Of a stretch of DNA of 64,000 bases, positions 42,977-52,304 are shown piece after piece; position 1 is the first letter of the stretch; the number at the start of each line of letters is the position of its first letter. The notes beneath the pieces were generated by a model, which saw nothing but the letters and a program-made list of their open reading frames with translations, had not been told where the DNA came from and did no database searches. The translations under genes and the position numbers were made by a program. The stretch is from JBMORL01 sp049322335 (GTDB taxonomy: Bacteria; Bacteroidota; Bacteroidia; Flavobacteriales_D; UBA2798): NCBI GenBank assembly GCA_049322335.1, contig JBMORL010000100.1:6875-70874 (forward strand), given 5' to 3'.

Positions 42977-43774
42977 ATGAGGAAATGGTTTACGATACTC
43001 CTGTTCTTTTTCTCAGCTGTTGGCTGGGCACAGGAGCAATTTACCGGGACCATCCGTGTACGTAAGCCGCAGGACGTTACACCAAAAATAGCTGGTAAGG
43101 CAGGGGGAGTTATCACTCCCGAAGAATTTTGCATATCAGACGGTATTTATGTTACCGCCAAAGGAGTAAAAGTCACTTCATTCGAAATTGCTTATGGTGA
43201 TAACGAAAGTTTCGTGGAAGGACACCAGATGACGCCAGCCATTTGCTCGGCAGTAGCAAAAATTCAAACCGGGCAAAAAATTTCCATCTACAATATCAGG
43301 GCAAAAGATTCGCTGGGAAGGGAAGTTACACTTACTCCAATGCTGTTTGAGATAGCTAATAATTTTAATGAAGTAACCCAACCCAAAGAAGTTATCTCTG
43401 TCGAAAAAACATGGGGACTCGCGCATCTCGGAAAATTTTTTGGCACCAACGAAACGATGGGCGATGGATTAACAAGAATTTATCTTGTTTTCAATTCTGA
43501 TTATACGGTTTGGTATTTTCATCATAAAACCCATCCCAATGCCGTAAAAGCCATGATTGATTTTGAAAAAGCAGACGGGAAAAAAAATCACGGCACATTT
43601 GAGATCACCGATAACAAATACATAAAAGTGAATTTGGATGATTCACTTTTCAAATTCGACCTTGACGGGGAAATTCTTAAAACCGGGATAAAATTCACCA
43701 TCACCACGCTTACGGAAGATGAAGGTAATTCCTTTTTCGTCATTCCGCTGGGAGATCGGTTGATCTGGGATTGA
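42977..43774 (+). CDS. Exported protein with GldM C-terminal-like domain
   Basis: A 265-residue exported protein 8 bases after the preceding gene. The signal peptide is followed by a domain (about 25-130) that follows the GldM C-terminal pattern: IRVRKPQDVTPKIAGKAGGV, VKVTSFEIAYGD, and GQKISIYNIRAKDSLGREVT. The rest is beta-rich with no known motif. It lacks the membrane helix of GldM, so it is not the T9SS motor subunit. With the sigma-anti-sigma pair it forms a three-gene unit. Confidence 0.7.
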   Translation: MRKWFTILLFFFSAVGWAQEQFTGTIRVRKPQDVTPKIAGKAGGVITPEEFCISDGIYVTAKGVKVTSFEIAYGDNESFVEGHQMTPAICSAVAKIQTGQKISIYNIRAKDSLGREVTLTPMLFEIANNFNEVTQPKEVISVEKTWGLAHLGKFFGTNETMGDGLTRIYLVFNSDYTVWYFHHKTHPNAVKAMIDFEKADGKKNHGTFEITDNKYIKVNLDDSLFKFDLDGEILKTGIKFTITTLTEDEGNSFFVIPLGDRLIWD

Positions 43775-43837
43775 GAATTGATTGTTAGAAACTAGTGGAG
43801 GGAAAATGGATAATACTTTTCCACTATTCCTCTCCTC

Positions 43838-43870
43838 CTCCGTGTATTTCTCTGCGTCCTCCGCGGTTTC
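43838..43870. repeat. Family C repeat (CTCCGTG ... CTCTGCGTCC ... GCGGTT)
   Basis: CTCCGTGTATTTCTCTGCG followed by TCCTCCGCGGTTTC in the convergent gap between the GldM-like gene and prmC. The word order matches a short interspersed repeat I recognise as recurrent in bacterial intergenic DNA, from memory. Confidence 0.55.
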
Positions 43871-43922
43871 TGTATTTCACACGAATTATGCAACGAAGAA
43901 AAACTAATACAATGAAAACCCA

Positions 43923-44792
43923 CTAACCCAGCTTACCGAAAACCATCCTCTCTTTTTCCTGCATATCTTTCACTACTTCCACTTCACCAAAGCCATTCTC
44001 TTCCATTAGCTGCTTCACATCCTTCGCAAAATTTTCATGTACTTCAAAAAATAATTTTCCATTCCTTTTCAGTTTTTCTTTTGCAAAAAGAGAAATGGCT
44101 ATGTAAAATTTTAAGGGCTCGTTATCTGGTGAAAAAAGAGCAATATGCGGTTCAAAATCCACTACGTTTTTGTGAAGAATATTTTTTTCCTTTTCGGGAA
44201 TATAGGGCGGATTGCTTATAATAATATCCGCTTTTCCTTCCATAACATCTTTCCCTGATAAAATATCATGATGAAAAAACTGTATTTCCACTCCGTTTAT
44301 CTCCGCATTTTTTTTCGCCACCACCAGTGCAGCTTCCGAAACGTCCGTAGCCATCACCACCGAATCAGGAATAGTTTTTTTAAGTGCTGCAGGAATACAT
44401 CCCGAACCTGTTCCTATATCAAGAATCACCGGTGAAGAAAGATGATTTTTTTTGCAATCATTTATAACAAGATGCACCAGTTCTTCCGTTTCCGGACGCG
44501 GGATAAGTACCGATTCGTTCACAAAGAATTTCAATCCGTAAAATTCCGTTTCACCTAACACATATTGCAAAGGTTTCCCGGTTTTTAATTCTTTCAGTGC
44601 AAAATGAAATTTCAGCAGCTCGGATTCTGAAAGCCCGGTATTTTCATTTTCTTTCAGCTGAAACCGGTTCCAGTTTTTGAAATGCTGAAAAACCAGGAAA
44701 GTGATATTTTCGGCCTCGCGGGAGTCGTATAATTTTTCCAGTTCATTGATAAAAATCATCCGTATGTGGCCTGACTGGTTGGTGGAAAACAT
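43923..44792 (-). CDS. prmC: Peptide chain release factor N5-glutamine methyltransferase PrmC
   Basis: Methylates the GGQ glutamine of release factors. About 289 residues from ATG 44792, which follows AAAGGGG; a TTG at 44825 would start inside a TTTG box and is rejected. SAM motif DIGTGSGCIPAALKK, VVMATDVSEAAL, and the catalytic NPPY in IISNPPYIPEKEK identify the family. It is divergent from ribD. Confidence 0.92.
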   Translation of the reverse strand: MFSTNQSGHIRMIFINELEKLYDSREAENITFLVFQHFKNWNRFQLKENENTGLSESELLKFHFALKELKTGKPLQYVLGETEFYGLKFFVNESVLIPRPETEELVHLVINDCKKNHLSSPVILDIGTGSGCIPAALKKTIPDSVVMATDVSEAALVVAKKNAEINGVEIQFFHHDILSGKDVMEGKADIIISNPPYIPEKEKNILHKNVVDFEPHIALFSPDNEPLKFYIAISLFAKEKLKRNGKLFFEVHENFAKDVKQLMEENGFGEVEVVKDMQEKERMVFGKLG

Positions 44793-44865
44793 GTTAAATA
44801 CCCCTTTGGGATAGTAAATTTGCAAAGAAAGTTTAACATTCGGTTGAAATTCCTATATTAGTCCT

Positions 44866-45918
44866 GTGAATCAGCACGAACCCTTCATGCAGCGATGTTT
44901 CAGCCTGGCTTCCAAAGGCCTGGGAATGGTGGCGCCTAACCCTATTGTGGGAGCGGTGATCGTTCATGAAGGTAAAATTATTGCCGATGGACACCATTAT
45001 GTTTATGGCGGCCCGCATGCCGAAGTGGTGGCCATACGCAATGTGTTGTTCGAAGAAATGGAATTGCTCCCCCACTCTACTTTGTATGTTAACCTTGAGC
45101 CTTGTTCGCATTTTGGAAAAACTCCGCCCTGCACGAATTTAATTTTGGAACATAATATTCCGCGGGTAGTGATCTCGTGTATTGATACCAACGAAAAAGT
45201 AGCCGGAAAAGGAGTGGAAAAGTTACAACAAGCCGGTGTGGAAGTTACAACCGGTGTTCTCGAAAAAGAAGGAAGATTGCTGAACCGCAGATTTTTTACC
45301 TGCACCGAAAAAAAACGTCCCTACATCATTCTCAAATGGGCGCAAACCGCTGACGGTTATATTGACAAGGAAAGGACAGAAAACACTCCGCACCAGAATA
45401 AAATTTCAGGTGAACCCGCATTGAAAATGGTACACCAGTGGAGAACAGAAGAAGCGGCCATTCTCGTTGGAAAAAATACCATCCTCAACGACAATCCGCT
45501 GCTCACCGCACGTGAACAACCGGGAAGACAACCGTTGAGAGTGGTAATCGATAAAAACCTGGAGATATCTCCTTTGTTCAACGTATTTAACCCTGATGCA
45601 AAAACACTTGTTTTCAATGCAGTGAAAGACCAGCAAATGGGACAGGTTAGTTTCAAAAAAATCGATTTCACCGATCCGTTGGCTGAAATCCTGTCTGCGT
45701 TATATGATATGGAAATTCAAAGCGTGATGGTGGAAGGTGGAAGATTTACCCTCGATCGTTTCATTGAACATGATCTTTGGGATGAAGTGCGCGTGCTGAC
45801 CAATAAAAAATTATTCTATAAAGGATTGAAAGCACCTGTTTTCAATGTTATTCCTGCGGCCGTTACCAAGGCTGGTGAAGATATGTTGTCGGTTTACTAT
45901 AACAAACTGCTGAAGTGA
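44866..45918 (+). CDS. ribD: Bifunctional riboflavin deaminase/reductase RibD
   Basis: Performs the deamination and reduction steps of riboflavin synthesis. A 350-residue protein from GTG 44866. The deaminase half has the zinc motif HAEVVAIRN and PCSHFGKTPPCTNLI. The reductase half has FILKWAQTADGYID-like ILKWAQTADGYIDKE, EEAAILVGKNTILNDNPLL and VEGGRFTLDRFI. It overlaps the EamA-like gene by 4 bases. Confidence 0.94.
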   Translation: MNQHEPFMQRCFSLASKGLGMVAPNPIVGAVIVHEGKIIADGHHYVYGGPHAEVVAIRNVLFEEMELLPHSTLYVNLEPCSHFGKTPPCTNLILEHNIPRVVISCIDTNEKVAGKGVEKLQQAGVEVTTGVLEKEGRLLNRRFFTCTEKKRPYIILKWAQTADGYIDKERTENTPHQNKISGEPALKMVHQWRTEEAAILVGKNTILNDNPLLTAREQPGRQPLRVVIDKNLEISPLFNVFNPDAKTLVFNAVKDQQMGQVSFKKIDFTDPLAEILSALYDMEIQSVMVEGGRFTLDRFIEHDLWDEVRVLTNKKLFYKGLKAPVFNVIPAAVTKAGEDMLSVYYNKLLK

Positions 45919-46784
45919 TTTTTCTTTTTCTCAGCATATTTTTTTCTACCATTCTTCTTGTGTATTTCAAGTTTTTTGAAAAATACAGGGTGAATTTATT
46001 GCAAGCCATTGTTTTTAATTACATCACTGCTTCCGTCACCGGTTTTCTTATGAGCGGAATCACTCCCGAGCCTCAGAAATGGCTCGCCTCTCCCTGGTTT
46101 TTTTATGCTGCACTTATCGGATTGATTTTTATTGTCCTCTTTTTTATCCTGGGAGTAAGCTCGCAAAAAGCAGGCATCACCATTACATCTGTAGCCAACA
46201 AAATGTCGCTGGTGATACCCGTTACTATTGCGTTTATCCTGTATAACGAACCGGTGACTGCTTATAAGATAGCCGGTATTGCTCTTGCATTGGCAGGAAT
46301 CTGGTTTACCTCTCAAAAATCCGGAGCATCCTTACTTACTGATAAACGTTCATTGTTGCTTCCCCTGCTTATTTTTGCAGGAAGCGGTATCTCGGATGCA
46401 TTGATCAATCACGTGAATAAAAACTTTTCACTGATGGTCACCCCCGAATATTTCACTGCTGTTCTTTTCACCTCCAGCGCCTTTTTCGGAATAATTTTCC
46501 TGAGCTTCGACCTGCTGAACAGAAAAAATAAATTACAACTGAAAAATATCCTGTGGGGAATCGCATTGGGAGTTCCCAACTATTTTTCCATTCACTTTCT
46601 GTTTTTAGCGTTAAAAGAATCTCCCTGGGACAGTTCGGTAGTGTATCCGCTCAACAACATGGGAATCGTAGTGCTTTCCGCCTTATTCGGAATAGCTATT
46701 TATAAAGAACGTTTTTCCATTGTCAACTGGATCGGTATTCTTATTTCAATAGCCGCTATCGCCATAATTTCTTTCGGGCAATGA
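45915..46784 (+). CDS. EamA/DMT-superfamily transporter
   Basis: A 289-residue inner-membrane protein with about ten hydrophobic helices in two halves. The first half has TSVANKMSLVIPVTIAFILY, the second has SVVYPLNNMGIVVLSALFGI: the duplicated EamA pattern. The GTG start overlaps the ribD stop and its own stop overlaps the next ATG. Substrate unknown; linkage to ribD makes a flavin-related substrate thinkable but unproven. Confidence 0.82.
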   Translation: MIFLFLSIFFSTILLVYFKFFEKYRVNLLQAIVFNYITASVTGFLMSGITPEPQKWLASPWFFYAALIGLIFIVLFFILGVSSQKAGITITSVANKMSLVIPVTIAFILYNEPVTAYKIAGIALALAGIWFTSQKSGASLLTDKRSLLLPLLIFAGSGISDALINHVNKNFSLMVTPEYFTAVLFTSSAFFGIIFLSFDLLNRKNKLQLKNILWGIALGVPNYFSIHFLFLALKESPWDSSVVYPLNNMGIVVLSALFGIAIYKERFSIVNWIGILISIAAIAIISFGQ

Positions 46785-47380
46785 TCACCACCTATAAAAC
46801 CATAGCGTTTAAAAGTGAAGGATTGTATAAGGAAAAAGGAAGTAAATTCATCGCTTATGCATTCCCCGTTAGTAGTGAAAAGGAAATAAAAGAAATAGTA
46901 GCGACATTAAAAAAAGAATTTCACGATGCCCGCCACCATTGTTTCGCTTTCCGGCTGGGCGCAGATATGAATTTTTTTCGCAGTAATGATGATGGCGAAC
47001 CTTCGGGAACAGCAGGAAAACCCATCCTCGGACAAATTCAATCGTTTGGTGTTACTAATGTGCTGATTGTTGTGGTTCGCTACTTTGGCGGAACCAAACT
47101 GGGCGTTGGCGGACTTATTCAGGCTTATCGTGAAGCGGCAAAGGATGCGCTGGCAAAAGCAGAAATAATCGAAAAAAATGTGGAGAAACAGTATGAACTG
47201 GAATTCAGCTACGAACAACTACCGGAAGTGATGAAAACACTAAAATCAGTGAATGCCGGCATTACAAAACAGGAAACCGGTGAAAAATACCTGCTTTTTT
47301 GTTCCGTTTCCCTTATAAACAGCCCGGTTTTCGAAGAAAAATTAAAGCGATTGCCTAACTTTGAAATGAAATTCCACTGA
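46781..47380 (+). CDS. YigZ/IMPACT family protein
   Basis: A 199-residue protein. KEKGSKFIAYAFPVSSEKEI, DARHHCFAFRLG, NDDGEPSGTAGKPILGQI and VVVRYFGGTKLGVGGLIQAY are the IMPACT/YigZ signature. Its C-terminal part is the usual ferredoxin-like YigZ_C. Cell role is unresolved in the family; a translation link is suggested for eukaryotic IMPACT. It overlaps the EamA gene by ATGA. Confidence 0.92.
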   Translation: MITTYKTIAFKSEGLYKEKGSKFIAYAFPVSSEKEIKEIVATLKKEFHDARHHCFAFRLGADMNFFRSNDDGEPSGTAGKPILGQIQSFGVTNVLIVVVRYFGGTKLGVGGLIQAYREAAKDALAKAEIIEKNVEKQYELEFSYEQLPEVMKTLKSVNAGITKQETGEKYLLFCSVSLINSPVFEEKLKRLPNFEMKFH

Positions 47381-47383
47381 ATA

Positions 47384-49078
47384 ATGCGGTATTTTCTGCT
47401 CCTGCTAATGTTTTCTGCCACAACGGTTTTTTCGCAATCGTTTAAATCGTCATTGCCTGACATTACTACTGAAGAAAAAACACCCCCCCTGTTACAGGAA
47501 AAAGTGTTTTACGGAACAGATGCTTTTATTATTGAAAAAAAACTGGAAGAACGTTTTCACTGCCAGTTGAAACAAGACTATTTTATTGAAAGTCCCTATG
47601 CGTTGCATTATACGTTCCGTCAAACCGTCAGCGAAATTCCGGTTTATGGAAAATTTATAAAGATCAATCTTGACAAAGCAGGAAATTCAGTTTCGTTATC
47701 CGTCCAATTATCCTGTTCTCCTGTTGCTGCTTCAGTTCAAACAGGAAATGTTTGGATAGAAAAAGAAAATAAATTAATTCCGGGAATAAAAAAAATAATT
47801 TGTTATGACCAGTTTTGCGAGGACATTGTTTATGGCCAAAATGGTGAAATAATAAGCAGAATTCCATTGAGTTTATCTAAAACAAAAGGAAGAAGTACAG
47901 ACACCACCATTTCTGTCACCGTTTTTATTCCCGATCCGCTTACATCGGCCAATGTGAATTATGGCGCACCTTATTCCGATCAGAATAATGCAGAAGTAAC
48001 CGAACTGAACGCACAATTGTTTCCGTCAGCCACCACCGGTTCTATTTCCAATGATACATTTTACCTCGAAAATTCATTTGTAAAAATTACCGACCACAGT
48101 TTACCTTCCGTTGCCCCACCGTGGAGTATGAATTCTTCTTTTCTTTTCACAAGAGGAAACGCGAATTTCGAAGAAACCCATATTTTGTTTCATATCACCC
48201 GGCAGCAGCAATGGATACAATTACTGGGTTTTACCAATCTCGTCAACTACCAGATTCATGCTGATGCACACGGATTAAATGGTGCAGACAATTCCAATTT
48301 TAATCCCGCTTCTTCTCCACCGCGGCTTACATTTGGTGACGGAGGCGTTGATGATGGCGAAGATGCCGATGTTATTCTCCACGAATACGCGCATGCCGTT
48401 AGTTACTCGGCAGCACCCGGAACAACCGTGGGAAATGAACGCCTTGCCATTGAAGAAGGAAACGCTGATTATTTTGCCGCTTCCTGGTCCAAAAGCATCG
48501 ATCCGTATAACTGGCAAAATGTGTATTCGTGGGACGGACACAATGAATTCTGGGCCGGAAGAATGGTGCAAAGTATCAAAACCTATCCCGCAGATATTAC
48601 CGGTAATTTTTACCAGGATGCGGAAATATGGTCATCAACACTGATGCAGATATGGGATGACATCGGCAGAACCAACACCGACCGAATACTGCTGCAATCC
48701 CTTTACAGTTATACTTCCAACATGACTATGCCACAGGCCGCCACATTATTTATTCAGGCTGACAGCTTATTGAACGGTGGTGCCAATTATATTGCTATCT
48801 GCACCCGTTTTTCTGATCGTGGAATTTTAAACTGTCCGCTTGAAATTTCTGAACAAAATAATGATTCGCCTGTTATTTTGTTTAACAACGGACTTGAAGT
48901 AATCTTTCCATCCTCCACACTTTCAGAGATCATGATTTATGATATTACCGGAAAACTGGTTTTGCAGAAAAAATATAATTCGGACAAACTAATTATCCAA
49001 TTACCCGAAACCGGTGTTTATATTGCTAAAGTTTTATTTGAAGGAAAAGTGCTGCACACGAAATTCGTACAATTATGA
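47384..49078 (+). CDS. T9SS-secreted M36-like zinc metallopeptidase
   Basis: A 564-residue secreted peptidase. The signal peptide is followed by a propeptide-like region (ESPYALHYTFRQTVSEIPVY, FTP-type). The catalytic gluzincin motif HEYAHAVSYSA is near residue 332, with the third zinc ligand Glu in ERLAIEEGNADYFAAS, fitting fungalysin-like M36. The C-terminal type A sorting domain (EIMIYDITGKLVLQKK ... TGVYIAKVLFEGK) marks it for T9SS export. It overlaps the next gene by 4 bases. Confidence 0.87.
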   Translation: MRYFLLLLMFSATTVFSQSFKSSLPDITTEEKTPPLLQEKVFYGTDAFIIEKKLEERFHCQLKQDYFIESPYALHYTFRQTVSEIPVYGKFIKINLDKAGNSVSLSVQLSCSPVAASVQTGNVWIEKENKLIPGIKKIICYDQFCEDIVYGQNGEIISRIPLSLSKTKGRSTDTTISVTVFIPDPLTSANVNYGAPYSDQNNAEVTELNAQLFPSATTGSISNDTFYLENSFVKITDHSLPSVAPPWSMNSSFLFTRGNANFEETHILFHITRQQQWIQLLGFTNLVNYQIHADAHGLNGADNSNFNPASSPPRLTFGDGGVDDGEDADVILHEYAHAVSYSAAPGTTVGNERLAIEEGNADYFAASWSKSIDPYNWQNVYSWDGHNEFWAGRMVQSIKTYPADITGNFYQDAEIWSSTLMQIWDDIGRTNTDRILLQSLYSYTSNMTMPQAATLFIQADSLLNGGANYIAICTRFSDRGILNCPLEISEQNNDSPVILFNNGLEVIFPSSTLSEIMIYDITGKLVLQKKYNSDKLIIQLPETGVYIAKVLFEGKVLHTKFVQL

Positions 49079-49998
49079 GATTACTTAAACAATTATGTTC
49101 CATACAGGCCACCAGCGGAGACGAATCGGCCATGGCAGACTTTTTGCTCGATTATATAAAGAAAAATTCGAAAAACTGGAAAGTAAAACCGGTGATTTAC
49201 TCAGGTGAACAGTGGCAGGAAAACATTATTCTTGTATTCGGCCAACCGAAAACAGCTGTTTATGCGCATATCGATTCCATTGGCTATACAACGGGGTACA
49301 ACCGCAACCTGATCAAAATAGGCGGCCCGCATAATATAGACGGAACAAAACTCGTTGGAAAAGATTCGAAGGGAAAAATTGAAGCCGAACTGATGGTAAT
49401 AGAAAACCAGGATGGCTCGCGCACACTGGAATATTTATTTAAACGCGATATTGAAAGGGGAACTCCGCTTACATTCAAACCCAACTGGCGGGAGACAAAA
49501 GATTTTGTGCAATGCTGTTACATGGACAACCGTCTTGGTGTTTGGACTGCGCTAAAAATGGCAGGAACACTGGAAAACGGGGCAATCGTTTTTTCCACTT
49601 ATGAAGAACATGGCGGAGGATCGGTGGGATACATTGCGCGTTTTCTGCAGGAGAAATACGGTATCAGGCAGTCACTTGTAGCTGATATCACGTGGGTGAC
49701 CAAAGGCGTAAAACACGGAAAAGGTGTAGCTGTTTCCATGCGCGATTCGGGAATACCCAGAAGAAAATTTGTAAACCGGATCATTACTCTCGCAAAAAAA
49801 AGTAAAATTCCGTTTCAGCTGGAAGTGGAAAGTGCGGGAGGAAGCGATGGTACCGAGATCCAGAAAAGCAATAACATCATCGACTGGTGTTTTATTGGCG
49901 CTCCCGAAGACCATGTACATTCTCCTGATGAGATCGTACACAAAAAAGATATCAAAGCCATGGTGGATTTATACATTTACCTGATGAAACATTTATAA
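49075..49998 (+). CDS. M42-like co-catalytic zinc aminopeptidase
   Basis: A 307-residue cytoplasmic enzyme. Putative metal ligands follow M42/M28 order: His-Asp in YAHIDSIG, Asp in CYMDNRLGVW, Glu-Glu in STYEEHGGGS, Asp in VADITWV, His in DHVHSPDE. It is shorter than typical M42 enzymes (about 350). Start overlaps the secreted peptidase stop, and its own stop overlaps the next ATG by 1 base, so it is probably co-translated. Confidence 0.82.
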   Translation: MRLLKQLCSIQATSGDESAMADFLLDYIKKNSKNWKVKPVIYSGEQWQENIILVFGQPKTAVYAHIDSIGYTTGYNRNLIKIGGPHNIDGTKLVGKDSKGKIEAELMVIENQDGSRTLEYLFKRDIERGTPLTFKPNWRETKDFVQCCYMDNRLGVWTALKMAGTLENGAIVFSTYEEHGGGSVGYIARFLQEKYGIRQSLVADITWVTKGVKHGKGVAVSMRDSGIPRRKFVNRIITLAKKSKIPFQLEVESAGGSDGTEIQKSNNIIDWCFIGAPEDHVHSPDEIVHKKDIKAMVDLYIYLMKHL

Positions 49999-50858
49999 TG
50001 GAAAAAGTAAAAATCATAGAATGTCCGCGCGATGCCATGCAAGGCATAACGGAATTTATTCCCACCGAAAAAAAAATCAGCTACATCAATCAATTACTGA
50101 AATGCGGCTTCGACACCATTGACTTCGGAAGTTTTGTCAGCCCGAAAGCCATTCCGCAGATGCGTGATACTGCTGAAGTACTGGAGTCGTTAGACCTCGG
50201 AGCAGGCAATTCAAAACTACTGGCCATTGTAGCCAACACCCGCGGAGCAGAAGACGCCTGCCGTTTTGAGGAAATAGACTTTCTTGGTTTTCCCTTTTCC
50301 ATTTCCGAAACCTTCCAGCAGCGAAATACCAACTCTTCTATTGCTGAATCGATGGTGCGTGTGCAGGAAATTCAGAACCTTTGTGTAAAACACAACAAGC
50401 AATTAGTCGTTTACATTTCCATGGCTTTCGGAAATCCCTATGGCGACCCCTGGAACAGTGATGTGGCTCTTCACTGGGTGAAAGAACTGCACGAAAAACA
50501 GGGGATAAAAATTATGGCACTTTCTGATACCATAGGTGTATCCGATCCGGAAAACATCCGTTATATGTTCAGCTCGCTGATTCCCGCTTTCGGAAAAGTA
50601 GAATTCGGGGCGCACCTGCATACTACTCCTGATAAATGGGAAGAAAAAGTTCATGCTGCCTGGCAATCGGGATGCAGGCGTTTTGACGGAGCCATAAAAG
50701 GATTCGGAGGATGTCCTATGGCAACAGATAAACTAACGGGCAATATGCCTACCGAGCAGATGTTAATTTATTTTAACAAACATAAAATTGAAACCGGGGT
50801 AAGTGAAAAAGAATTCGCTGCAGCAATGGCTATGACAGGAGAAGTTTTTCCGCATTGA
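49998..50858 (+). CDS. Hydroxymethylglutaryl-CoA lyase-like enzyme
   Basis: A 286-residue TIM-barrel lyase. The opening KIIECPRDAMQGITEFIPTE and GFDTIDFGSFVSPKAIPQM, then FSISETFQQRN and IKGFGGCPMATDKLTGNMPT with the catalytic Cys loop, fit the HMG-CoA lyase family. HMG-CoA lyase splits HMG-CoA to acetoacetate and acetyl-CoA in leucine breakdown. No leucine-catabolism neighbours are present, so a related acyl substrate is possible. Confidence 0.88.
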   Translation: MEKVKIIECPRDAMQGITEFIPTEKKISYINQLLKCGFDTIDFGSFVSPKAIPQMRDTAEVLESLDLGAGNSKLLAIVANTRGAEDACRFEEIDFLGFPFSISETFQQRNTNSSIAESMVRVQEIQNLCVKHNKQLVVYISMAFGNPYGDPWNSDVALHWVKELHEKQGIKIMALSDTIGVSDPENIRYMFSSLIPAFGKVEFGAHLHTTPDKWEEKVHAAWQSGCRRFDGAIKGFGGCPMATDKLTGNMPTEQMLIYFNKHKIETGVSEKEFAAAMAMTGEVFPH

Positions 50859-50910
50859 ACCTTTCAGGTTAAAAATCCGTATAAATATTGTGAATATTAT
50901 TAAACACATC

Positions 50911-50995
50911 ATTCTGCGAAAGTCTGCGCCATCAGCGGGAAACCAATACACCCGGATTTTTCTCCCGCAGATGACGCAGATTCGCGCAGAAAAAT
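50911..50995. repeat. Family B TCTGCG-rich element, copy 1
   Basis: An 85-base imperfect palindrome with TCTGCG and its complement CGCAGA at both sides. It shares the exact 19-mer GGATTTTTCTCCCGCAGAT (50954-50972) with copy 2 at 62864, which lies in reverse orientation. It covers the likely start codon of the following barrel protein. Confidence 0.75.
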
Positions 50996-51660
50996 TTTTG
51001 TTTTTTTCTATACTCTTCCTGTATTTTTTCCTTTATACTACTTCTTCCGATGCCCAGCGGCTTTACAGTACACGAAAAGGATCTGGAAATTGTTTTTGTG
51101 ATGCGGCATCAAAAAACAAGGGCAGCTGGTATGTATCCCTCACATTTCAACCGGCTATGAATTTTTATTCGGGTGATGTGCAGAATGAAAACAAAACTAC
51201 ATTGGCGCCCGGATTAAAGATCGGTACCAATATCTCCAAAAAAGTTTCTGTGCAGTCAGGAGTAGATTATTACAGCATTTCAGGTGTCAACCGCGATGAT
51301 TTTTACACCAAAGGAGATTTCACTTATCTTGATATTCCGGTTACATTCATTATCCGTTTTCCCAATGAAAAAAACGGGTTTATTCCTTATCTCGGCATCA
51401 GCGGGATCAATAACCTGCATCTGAAACAACGATATTATTTCGACCCCGATACTGGTCAAACCGAAATTGTAAATGGAATCTCTTATAATACTTTTTATGC
51501 CGGCCTTCACGGGGGAATGTTTTTTGTACTGAAGAATAATCTTTCCTTCTTCACCGAAGTAAATGTCCGCCAGTCGCTGGCCGGAATGGGCAAAACCGGG
51601 GCCGTTGATAATTATGTTAATCAGGCCGGACTCGGACTGGGTTTCAATTTCCACTTTTAA
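50971..51660 (+). CDS. Outer-membrane beta-barrel protein (PorT-like fold)
   Basis: A 229-residue exported protein. I place the start at ATG 50971 because it gives a short basic region (MTQIRAEK) before the hydrophobic signal (FLFFSILFLYFFLYTTSSDA). TTG 50998 is an alternative. The open frame extends to 50890 but that part is repeat sequence. The mature chain has eight-strand barrel features (GSWYVSLTFQPAMNFYSGDV ... LGLGFNFHF with terminal aromatic). The signal-peptide start lies inside a family B repeat. Confidence 0.75.
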   Translation: MTQIRAEKFLFFSILFLYFFLYTTSSDAQRLYSTRKGSGNCFCDAASKNKGSWYVSLTFQPAMNFYSGDVQNENKTTLAPGLKIGTNISKKVSVQSGVDYYSISGVNRDDFYTKGDFTYLDIPVTFIIRFPNEKNGFIPYLGISGINNLHLKQRYYFDPDTGQTEIVNGISYNTFYAGLHGGMFFVLKNNLSFFTEVNVRQSLAGMGKTGAVDNYVNQAGLGLGFNFHF

Positions 51661-51663
51661 CGT

Positions 51664-51671
51664 TATTTTTG
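51664..51671 (+). promoter_or_regulatory. Candidate -7 box for the 51690 lipoprotein
   Basis: TATTTTTG, a full match to TAnnTTTG, 18 bases before the ATG. It lies in the 29-base gap after the barrel gene. Confidence 0.4.
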
Positions 51672-51689
51672 TTTTCTAAAACAACATAA

Positions 51690-52304
51690 ATGAAGCGAGC
51701 CGGTTTCTTATTCATGGTCGTATGGTTTTTTGCCTCCTGTTCGGGAGAAGAAAAAAAGAAACCTGTTAGCAGCAGCGGGGTTCCTTTTAAATCAGAAAAA
51801 ATTCTTATTGATACTGCCTTTCCTCCATTTGAAAGTGATTCCATTTCACTTGTGCTGGAACAAATAGGAGTTTGCCTTGCCACTGCCGACACCACTCTTC
51901 CCGATTCCATCCAATTACCTTTGTGCCGCCACGACTGGTTCCGGATTTTCAGGAACACAAAAAATCCATCGTGGAGAGCCGGTTTTATTCTCGAAATAAA
52001 AGAGGGAATTTATTCACATGTGCCGCAGGTGATAAATGTCGTTCCTGCAGGAAACGGGAAATTTAAAGTCACCAATTCCTACAAAGGCGAATTACTCGAA
52101 ATGCGTACCACACCCGGTGGCTGCTTCGATCTGATCATCCGTTATATTGATTCCGCTATCGGCACCCTGGCTATTTTACATGAATGGAATAATAATAAAT
52201 ACATACCGGTAACCGTAGTGGAAATAAACGACCGTTTTGTAAAAGAAGAAAAAATGGATTCCCTGAACAGCATTTACATTGATAATTTTGTTTGGGGATA
52301 CTAG
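51690..52304 (+). CDS. Lipoprotein of unknown function
   Basis: A 204-residue lipoprotein: signal FLFMVVWFFASC, then Lys/Ser-rich linker and a globular part with two pairs of spaced cysteines (QIGVCLATADTT, LPLCRHDWFR, PGGCFDLIIR). No known motif. It has its own candidate promoter and ends at a family A repeat island. Confidence 0.7.
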   Translation: MKRAGFLFMVVWFFASCSGEEKKKPVSSSGVPFKSEKILIDTAFPPFESDSISLVLEQIGVCLATADTTLPDSIQLPLCRHDWFRIFRNTKNPSWRAGFILEIKEGIYSHVPQVINVVPAGNGKFKVTNSYKGELLEMRTTPGGCFDLIIRYIDSAIGTLAILHEWNNNKYIPVTVVEINDRFVKEEKMDSLNSIYIDNFVWGY

